In this document: positions 57,546-64,000 of the stretch, piece by piece
Layout: each line of letters opens with the position of its first letter
How positions within the stretch are numbered: position 1 is the first letter of the stretch
Assembly: GCA_937910695.1 (NCBI GenBank)
Contig: CALEMW010000220.1
Span: 62,001 to 126,000, forward strand
DNA length: 64,000 nucleotides
Reading direction: 5' to 3'
From: an uncultured bacterium
GTDB taxonomy: Bacteria; Krumholzibacteriota; Krumholzibacteriia; LZORAL124-64-63
Program-made: the position numbers and the translations under genes
Notes under the pieces: model-generated
The model's database searches: none
What the model was told of the DNA's origin: nothing
What the model saw: only the letters and a program-made list of their open reading frames with translations

Positions 57546-59792
57546 TCACCGACGCCGGCGCAAGACAACGAAGAACGTCGCGCCGAACCCCACGAGCAGG
57601 GGCCACGCCACGGCAGCCGTGCCGATGCGTCGAATCACTGCGTCCTCCAGCAATAAAGGCTGCGAGAGGTTCGAGCGGGCCCGGGCCTGCACCAGCACCT
57701 GCTCCCTCGCCAGCCATCCCACCATGTTCAGCAGGAGGTCCTTGTTGCCGTAGAGTTGGAGCTGGGCGTTGGCCGCGAAGTCGGAATCGCCCACCACGAC
57801 CACCCTTGAGGTGGCGCTGCGAGTGAATACGTTGTCCGCTATGGCGCCTTGTCGCCGCGACTCCTGCACGCGACGTAGAGCTTCGGTGATCACGGATCCC
57901 GCCGCCTGGTCGACCTGGGCGCCGGCCAGGGCGGAAAGACGCTCTTCATTGAAGAACATGTCCCGTTCGAGTTCGAGGGCCACGGCGATGGCCAAAGGTC
58001 CGCGGACATCGACGCCCTCATCGAACCTCAGGTCGTTGTCGCGGACCTGCAAGGGATCGTGTTCGCTCCAGGCGTCCTCGCCCAAAGCCAGGATCGTCCT
58101 GGCCTCGAGTCCGACGATCCCTTCCCGCAGCGGACTCAGCGACTGGGCGAAGGGAAAGAAGGAGGCCATGCCCGTCAGCCCGCGGGTGATGTCGTGCCGT
58201 GGGTAATCGATCAAGGCCGCCACGCGACGGTCGCCGGTCAGGCGCCGGGTCGTCTCATCGGCACTCACCACGAAATCGTTGCCCAGATCGATGTTGTAGA
58301 CCTCGCACCAGGCCTCCAGCGAAGCCGGCGTTCCCGGATCAAGCAGGGCCAGCACGCCGCCGCCGCGAGCCGCGAAACCGTGCAGGGCCGCGACCTCGCT
58401 CACCGACAGCTCGTCCTTGGGGCTGGCCAGAATCACGACCGAAGCGTCGGCCGGAATCAATGGCTGACGACCGAGGGGCAAGGGTCTGAGCTGATATCCC
58501 TGATCTCTTAGGGCCTGAGCGGCGGCCCGGAACCCACCGCGTTCGTCGTCATCCAGGGCGGGCTCCCCGTGTCCCAGCACGTAGTAGACGATCGGCGCCG
58601 AACCCTCTGCGGCCCGGAACACAGCGTTGATCAGCGCCGCTTCATCGGGATCGAGGATCGAACGGCGGCGCCCTGCCGACTGGACGACGACCGTGCGGGC
58701 CGTCGTCACGCCCAGTTCGTTGACGCGGGCGAGATCACGGTCGGGATTGAGAACTTCGTAGGTGAACCCTTCCGCTTGATCCGCAAAAGCGCGGAGAAGA
58801 CGTTCCGTTGCGGTGCGGTTCGGGTCAAGGCGCTGATAGAAGGCGGTGACATGAACCTCGTCGCGGAGATTCTCGAGCACCTGTTGCGTTTGCGGGGCCA
58901 GACTGCGCCGGCCGTCGACTGTAAGATCAACACGCAGCGGAGCCTTCTCCGCCACGATCTGGACCAATGACGTCAACACGAGCAGGGCGACGACCGGCAG
59001 CCAGCGACCCGCACGCCCCGCGCCGGCCAGACGTCGGCCCGTGATCAGAGCCGTCGCCGTGGTCAGTGCCAGCGCCACGCCGCCGACGAAATAGGCCACA
59101 TCGCGCACATCGATCACGCCCTGTGTAAAGCGGGCCAGGTGGGCAGCCAAAGACAGACGCTGGGCCCAGGCCCCCAGCAGGCCGGGCAGATGCGGTTCGA
59201 GCTGGCCGACGGTCTGCAGGAACATTGCGAATCCGAAACCCAGCAACCAGGCAACGAGCTGGTGTGAAGCCGCGGCGGAGAACACAAGTCCCCAGGCCAC
59301 AGCAAGGGCGGCCGTGAGCAGCAGTCCCAACAACGAAGCCAGCAAGGGGCCGATTTCTGGACGCCCGAGCAGACCCGTCACGAAGAGAAACGGCACAGCA
59401 GCCACGATGACGAGCAGGGCAGTGAACAGGGCCGCGGTCCATTTTCCCAGCACCCAGAGCCCGTCGTCGACTGGCCAGGTGAAGATCAGATCGGAGCGGC
59501 GAGAGCGGTATTCGTCGGCGAACAACCGCATGGTCACCGCAGGCATGATCAGCATCAGGATCATGGCCATCGACGCCACGGTGGGCTGGAACACGCCGTC
59601 ATGGAGATTCAGCACCGCACTGACCGACTGCCCCGACGACAGGGCCGAGCGCGATATCTGTCCGTAATCGAGTAGCGATGTCGCCCAGCTCAGGCCGGTG
59701 AGCAACAGAAACGCCGTCAAGACGACGGGTGACATGGCGCTCCCGAAGAACGACGCCGTCTCCCGTACCGCTACCGCACGCCAGGCCCTCAT
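57546..59792 (-). CDS. GldF-GldG fusion: ABC-2 permease plus Gldg-family auxiliary domain
   Basis: N-terminal ABC-2 permease (FADEYRSRRSDLIFTWPVDDGLWVLGKW), then DLTVDGRRSLAPQTQQVLENLRDEVHVTAFYQR...YYVLGHGEP...ILASPKDELSVSE, C-terminal TM. Confidence 0.9.
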   Translation of the reverse strand: MRAWRAVAVRETASFFGSAMSPVVLTAFLLLTGLSWATSLLDYGQISRSALSSGQSVSAVLNLHDGVFQPTVASMAMILMLIMPAVTMRLFADEYRSRRSDLIFTWPVDDGLWVLGKWTAALFTALLVIVAAVPFLFVTGLLGRPEIGPLLASLLGLLLTAALAVAWGLVFSAAASHQLVAWLLGFGFAMFLQTVGQLEPHLPGLLGAWAQRLSLAAHLARFTQGVIDVRDVAYFVGGVALALTTATALITGRRLAGAGRAGRWLPVVALLVLTSLVQIVAEKAPLRVDLTVDGRRSLAPQTQQVLENLRDEVHVTAFYQRLDPNRTATERLLRAFADQAEGFTYEVLNPDRDLARVNELGVTTARTVVVQSAGRRRSILDPDEAALINAVFRAAEGSAPIVYYVLGHGEPALDDDERGGFRAAAQALRDQGYQLRPLPLGRQPLIPADASVVILASPKDELSVSEVAALHGFAARGGGVLALLDPGTPASLEAWCEVYNIDLGNDFVVSADETTRRLTGDRRVAALIDYPRHDITRGLTGMASFFPFAQSLSPLREGIVGLEARTILALGEDAWSEHDPLQVRDNDLRFDEGVDVRGPLAIAVALELERDMFFNEERLSALAGAQVDQAAGSVITEALRRVQESRRQGAIADNVFTRSATSRVVVVGDSDFAANAQLQLYGNKDLLLNMVGWLAREQVLVQARARSNLSQPLLLEDAVIRRIGTAAVAWPLLVGFGATFFVVLRRRR

Positions 59793-60520
59793 GCCTCGGC
59801 CTCCGGTGTCGTCGGCAGACCGCCGGTCAGTGTCAGGAAGGCCGCTTCGAGGCCGCCATGCTCGCGCAAACGCTTCAGCTCCTCGGCGGACACGAGACGG
59901 CCGCGGTCGAGAATCAGCACCCGGTCGCAAACCTTCTCCACCTCGCCCAGGATGTGGCTGCTGAGCAGCACGGTGCGCTTGCCGCGGAAGCCACGGATAA
60001 GTTCGCGGATCTCCACGTTCTGATGGGGGTCGAGGCCTGCTGCGGGTTCATCGAGAATCAACACAGCGGGATCACCGACGAGGGCCTGCGCCAAGCCCAC
60101 CCGTTGGCGGTAGCCCTTGGACAGATGTCCTACTCTGCGTTCCCGCATGTCCGAGAGGCCGGTGTTGGCCATGACTTCTTCGAGGTGGTCGTCGAGGCCG
60201 GGGCGGGGAACGTCCTTCAACTCCGCCACATAACGCAGCAGGGTCAGGACGGAAAGGTCGGTGTACAGGGACACGTGCTCGGGCATGAATCCGATGTGGC
60301 GGCGCACAGCCAGGGATTCGGTCGCCACGTCGAACCCCGCCACCTTCGCCGTACCGGAACTGGGGGGCATGGTGCAGGTCAGCATACGCATGGTTGTGGT
60401 CTTGCCGGCGCCGTTCGGGCCGAGGAAGCCCACGATCTCACCTGCTTCGATGCGCAGGTCGAGACCATCGACGGCGACGATATCGCCGAAGGTGCGGGTG
60501 AGTCCGACGGTCTCGATCAT
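59789..60520 (-). CDS. ABC transporter ATP-binding protein (GldA-like)
   Basis: FLGPNGAGKTTTMRMLTC, LSKGYRQRVGLAQALVGDPAVLILDEPAAGLDP, LLSSHILGEVEKVCDRVLIL. Confidence 0.95.
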   Translation of the reverse strand: MIETVGLTRTFGDIVAVDGLDLRIEAGEIVGFLGPNGAGKTTTMRMLTCTMPPSSGTAKVAGFDVATESLAVRRHIGFMPEHVSLYTDLSVLTLLRYVAELKDVPRPGLDDHLEEVMANTGLSDMRERRVGHLSKGYRQRVGLAQALVGDPAVLILDEPAAGLDPHQNVEIRELIRGFRGKRTVLLSSHILGEVEKVCDRVLILDRGRLVSAEELKRLREHGGLEAAFLTLTGGLPTTPEAEA

Positions 60521-60545
60521 TCGGGCTCCTTGGCTCCGTGAAAGG

Positions 60546-61553
60546 CTAGTCTCTACACCAGCGCAGAAGGTTGGCGCCCCAGGTAAAACCGGCGCCGAAA
60601 CTAACCAAGACGATCAGGTCGCCCTTCTTAAGGCGTCCCTCGTCGCGCGCCACCTGCAGGGCCGAGGGGATGCTGGCGCTGGTGGTGTTGCCGAAGCGGT
60701 CGATGGTGATGACCACTTGCTCGTCGGCCAGTCCGAGTCGGCTCTGCGCCGCTTCAATGATACGGATATTCGCCTGGTGGGGCACCATCAAGGAAACATC
60801 GGATTTATCGAATCCGTTCTTCTCGACCACCTCGAGGGCCACGTTGGCCATGCCGCGTACGGCGTACTTGTAGACGTCGCGACCCTCCTGGTAGATGTAG
60901 TGCATGCCCTGTCGAATCGTGTCCTCGCTTGCGGGATGAAGACTGCCACCGGCCTTCTGGTGCAGATGCTTGCCGCCGATGCCGTCGATTCGGCAGATCG
61001 AATCGATGATGCCCCCGTCAGCAGGATCGACGGCCTCGACGACCACGGCTCCGGCGCCATCGCCGAACAGGATGCAGGTGTTGCGGTCGGTGTAGTCGAC
61101 GATCGAGTTCATGATCTCGGTGCCGATGACCAGCACGCGATTGGCCTGACCGCTCATCACGTGGGTGCGGGCGACCTCGAGGGCGAAGACGAAACCGCTG
61201 CAGGCCGCGCTGATGTCGAAGCCCCAGGCGTTCTTGGCGCCGATCTTCTCCTGGATGATACACGCGGTCGACGGGAACATCATATCCGGCGTGACCGTCG
61301 GCACGATGATCATATCGATGTCGTCGGGCGTCAGTCCGGCATCGGCGATGGCGGCCAGGGCTGCCTCTGCGCCGTGGTGCGAGGCCGGCACGCCCTTCTC
61401 GGCGATGCGCCTTTCCTTGATGCCGGTGCGCTCGACGATCCATTCGTCGTTGGTCTCGACCATGACCTCGAGATCAGCATTGGTCAGCCGGCGTTCCGGA
61501 AAGCTCATGCCAAGACCGGTGATGCCGGCCGTGCGCAGGGTCACTTCGGACAT
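60546..61553 (-). CDS. fabH: Beta-ketoacyl-ACP synthase III
   Basis: NDEWIVERTGIKERRIAEKG, ISAACSGFVFALEVA (catalytic Cys), VPHQANIRIIEAAQSRLGL, RFGNTTSASIPSAL. Confidence 0.96.
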   Translation of the reverse strand: MSEVTLRTAGITGLGMSFPERRLTNADLEVMVETNDEWIVERTGIKERRIAEKGVPASHHGAEAALAAIADAGLTPDDIDMIIVPTVTPDMMFPSTACIIQEKIGAKNAWGFDISAACSGFVFALEVARTHVMSGQANRVLVIGTEIMNSIVDYTDRNTCILFGDGAGAVVVEAVDPADGGIIDSICRIDGIGGKHLHQKAGGSLHPASEDTIRQGMHYIYQEGRDVYKYAVRGMANVALEVVEKNGFDKSDVSLMVPHQANIRIIEAAQSRLGLADEQVVITIDRFGNTTSASIPSALQVARDEGRLKKGDLIVLVSFGAGFTWGANLLRWCRD

Positions 61554-61721
61554 CTGTCGCATCCTTGGTTTCGGGGGCGGAGAAACGCGGCCATCGCTCC
61601 ACGGCCGCGCGATACGGAGGACGGCCCTGTTGGGGCCGCCGACATCTCAATGCAAGCGTTTCGGGCCCGACATGTCAACCCCATGTTCGCCCCACAGCGG
61701 TACGGCCCCTATGAAAACGAC

Positions 61722-61754
61722 AAAGCCCCCGGACGCGGGGCGTCCAAGGGCTTT
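61722..61754 (-). terminator. Terminator downstream of rplQ
   Basis: aaagccc..ggacgc...gcgtcc..gggcttt hairpin; U-rich in the minus direction. Confidence 0.65.
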
Positions 61755-61774
61755 GACCGGCTGGACGAATGTCG

Positions 61775-62305
61775 TCAGTCGTCCTTGTTCTCTGCTTCGA
61801 TCTCCTCGGCGGGAGCTTCGTCAACTATGGAAGTCGTCTCCTCGACGACATCCACATCGACTGTCTCTTCGGCCACGGTTTCTTCCGCGACGGGCGCCGG
61901 TGCAGCCTTGGCCGCAGGTTTGTCCTTCTTGGCCTTCGGCTTGAAATCGCCCTCGACGAGCTCCAGAATCGACATCTCGGCGTTGTCGCCGTGACGCTGA
62001 CCCTCGAGCTTCAGAACGCGCGTGTAGCCGCCGGGACGGTCCGCGAAACGCGGGCCGAGTTCCGAGAAGAGCTTCTGCAGGACCTTGGGGTCGCGCAGGA
62101 TTTTCGCCGCCATACGACGCGAGTTGAGGTCGCCCGCCTTGGCGTAGGTGATCATCCGGTCGGCGAGGGAACGGCATTCCTTCGCCTTGGCCGACGTGGT
62201 GGTGATCCGCTCGTGGCGAAGCAGATCGGTCACCATGTTGCGGAACATGGCCTTGCGGTGGCTGGTGGAGCGGTTCAGCTTCCGCCCGCGGACTTGGTGT
62301 CGCAT
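61775..62305 (-). CDS. rplQ: 50S ribosomal protein L17 with acidic/Ala-rich C-terminal extension
   Basis: [43 protein letters not shown]; extension [33 protein letters not shown]... Confidence 0.96.
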   Translation of the reverse strand: MRHQVRGRKLNRSTSHRKAMFRNMVTDLLRHERITTTSAKAKECRSLADRMITYAKAGDLNSRRMAAKILRDPKVLQKLFSELGPRFADRPGGYTRVLKLEGQRHGDNAEMSILELVEGDFKPKAKKDKPAAKAAPAPVAEETVAEETVDVDVVEETTSIVDEAPAEEIEAENKDD

Positions 62306-62379
62306 GATGGACCTTCCTCCTGCATCCCGGCCTCAACCGGGACGACGACCTCCTCGGCCGTCTATGGTTCTCTCGCGCG

Positions 62380-63381
62380 TCAGTCGGACGCGCTGTTGTT
62401 GGTGACCCGCTCGGAGATCTCGCCGTCGAAGCTCATGCCGAAGGCCAGGTCCATGCCGTCCAGGATTTCGGTGATCTCGTTCAGGCTCTTGCGGCCGAAG
62501 TTGCGGAACTTCAGCATTTCCTGCTCGGTCTTCGTAACCAGGTCGAACAGGCTCAGGATCTTGCCGGCCTTCAGGCAGTTCGCCGACCGGACCGACAATT
62601 CCAGTTCCTCGACATTGCGGCCCAGCAGCTCGACCAGACGCTCCTGTTCCTCGTCGATGTCGTCGTCCTGGGCGTCGATGGGCGCCTCGTCGAAGTTGAT
62701 GAACATCTGGAAGTGATCCTTGAGGATCTTTGCCGCGAAAGCCACAGCGTCTTCGGCCGCGACGCTGCCGTCGCTCGTGATGCCCATCACCAGCTTGTCG
62801 TAATCGGTGCGCTGTCCGACACGGGTGTCCTCGACACGGTAACTCACCATCTTGAGGGGCGAGTAGTTCGCGTCCATGCGGATCACGCCGATCACCTCGT
62901 CTGGAACCTCGTGAGCCTCACGCTCCACGTAACCGCGTCCCATGTCGATGTAGATGCGGATCTTCACGTTTCCGGGCTCGGTCAATGTGCAGATCACGTG
63001 ATCGGGGTTGAAGACCTCGAGATCGGGGTGGCCCTGGAGCATTCCCGCGGTGATCTCTCCGACTTCAGCGGCCTCGAGGCTGGCCCAGTGGGGCGGCACG
63101 TCGGACAGCTTGAAGACGATCTGCTTGAGGTTCAACACGACGTCGGTGACGTCTTCGAGCACGTTAGGCATGGTGCTCAGCTCGTGCTTAACTCCGTCCA
63201 TCTGCACGGCCGTGATGGCGTGCCCGTGGATGGAGGATAGCAACGTACGTCGCAGAGCGGTGCCGAGCGTGTGGCCGAATCCCTTTTCAAGAGGCGCGAC
63301 GATCAGCTCAGCAAACGTCTCGGTCTGCGTGTCCTTATTCATCTGGACGCCTTCCGGCATCATCATATTGATCCACTTCAT
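62380..63381 (-). CDS. rpoA: DNA-directed RNA polymerase alpha subunit
   Basis: FELIVAPLEKGFGHTLGTALRRTLLSSIHGHAIT region and C-terminal ELSVRSANCLKAGKILSLFDLVTKTEQEMLKFRNFGRKSLNEI. Confidence 0.97.
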   Translation of the reverse strand: MKWINMMMPEGVQMNKDTQTETFAELIVAPLEKGFGHTLGTALRRTLLSSIHGHAITAVQMDGVKHELSTMPNVLEDVTDVVLNLKQIVFKLSDVPPHWASLEAAEVGEITAGMLQGHPDLEVFNPDHVICTLTEPGNVKIRIYIDMGRGYVEREAHEVPDEVIGVIRMDANYSPLKMVSYRVEDTRVGQRTDYDKLVMGITSDGSVAAEDAVAFAAKILKDHFQMFINFDEAPIDAQDDDIDEEQERLVELLGRNVEELELSVRSANCLKAGKILSLFDLVTKTEQEMLKFRNFGRKSLNEITEILDGMDLAFGMSFDGEISERVTNNSASD

Positions 63382-63444
63382 GACCTGGACATCCCCCCTG
63401 CCAACTTGGTACGCGGTGACGGTCTTACCCTCAGCGGCGTCGGA

Positions 63445-63843
63445 TTACATCCGGCGACGCTTGGAAGGACGGCAACCGTTGTGCGGAATCCGCGTGACGT
63501 CCTTGACGCGCGTCACTTCGAGGCCTTCGGCCTTCAGGGTACGGATGGCGGCCTCGCGGCCGGAGCCGGGCCCACGGACCCAGATCTCCACCTTGCGCAT
63601 ACCGCCGTTGAGCACCTCTTGGGCACAGAAACGGGCGGCGAGCTGCGCGGCGAAGGCCGTCGACTTCCTGCTCCCCTTATAGCGGCCCTGATGGCCACCG
63701 CTCGACCACGTAATGACGTTGCCACCGGCATCCGTCATCGTGATGATCGTGTTGTTGAAGCTGGACTTGACGTGCGCGACGCCGTTGATTTCCAGCTTCT
63801 TCTTGACCTTACGGGTCTTTTTACGATCCCTGGGACCTGCCAC
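63445..63843 (-). CDS. rpsK: 30S ribosomal protein S11
   Basis: [51 protein letters not shown]...[15 protein letters not shown]...[18 protein letters not shown]. Confidence 0.97.
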   Translation of the reverse strand: MAGPRDRKKTRKVKKKLEINGVAHVKSSFNNTIITMTDAGGNVITWSSGGHQGRYKGSRKSTAFAAQLAARFCAQEVLNGGMRKVEIWVRGPGSGREAAIRTLKAEGLEVTRVKDVTRIPHNGCRPSKRRRM

Positions 63844-63861
63844 TAGCTATCCTCCTGCTGA

Positions 63862-64000
63862 CTACTTCTTCTTGCTGCCGGGACGACCCTTCGGGCCTTT
63901 ACGCGTACGTGCGTTATTCTTGGTGTTCTGGCCCCGGCAAGGGAGCTTACGACGGTGACGAAGACCGCGGTAACATCCGATATCCATCAGACGCTGCACG
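63862..64000 (-). CDS. rpsM: 30S ribosomal protein S13 (partial, runs off the window)
   Basis: Minus-strand translation ...[45 protein letters not shown]. Confidence 0.95.
   Translation of the reverse strand, partial: VQRLMDIGCYRGLRHRRKLPCRGQNTKNNARTRKGPKGRPGSKKK

Noticed and set aside
60261-61994. 577-aa plus-strand ORF
   Set aside because: Antisense across gldA, fabH and rplQ, all clearly genuine on the minus strand.
1-64000. CRISPR arrays, transposons, prophage, integrons
   Set aside because: No regularly spaced short repeats, transposase/integrase motifs or phage structural genes were seen; the region looks like ordinary chromosome.

Overview
A 64 kb, high-GC, gene-dense bacterial chromosomal window. 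I found no tRNA/rRNA genes, CRISPR arrays, transposases or prophage genes. The gene content (a T9SS/gliding-like GldA-GldFG cluster, a PorV-like outer-membrane protein, secreted proteins ending in FlgD-Ig-like domains, and a serine-palmitoyltransferase-type operon) suggests an FCB-group or related Gram-negative; this assignment is inference. Core genes: a PLP trans-sulfuration enzyme (cut by the window edge), S41 protease, tmk, CDP-alcohol phosphatidyltransferase, rsmI, nadE, trkH/trkA, threonine aldolase, HU, rsgA, mrp, metG, adenosine deaminase, M23 peptidase, fabH, rplQ, rpoA, rpsK and rpsM (partial). The parts most worth a second look are: (1) a compact minus-strand five-gene operon at 17.0-27.2 kb: triple lamin-tail-domain secreted protein, PorV-like OMP, helix-hairpin-helix domains fused to a predicted OM beta-barrel, FadL-like OMP, UshA-like 5'-nucleotidase; I propose it as a candidate extracellular DNA/nucleotide capture system; (2) a four-gene plus-strand operon at 43.9-48.2 kb: SPT, large GNAT, SDR/epimerase, AUR1-like PAP2, a candidate ceramide/phosphosphingolipid pathway; (3) a standalone Clp D2-type AAA+ ATPase that keeps an IGF loop at the ClpP-docking position; (4) a 607-aa NPD-like putative FMN TIM-barrel with a Cys-rich C-terminal half; (5) a 1512-aa secreted HEXXH protein with a duplicated module. 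Everything here comes from reading the sequence and ORF translations; no searches were run.
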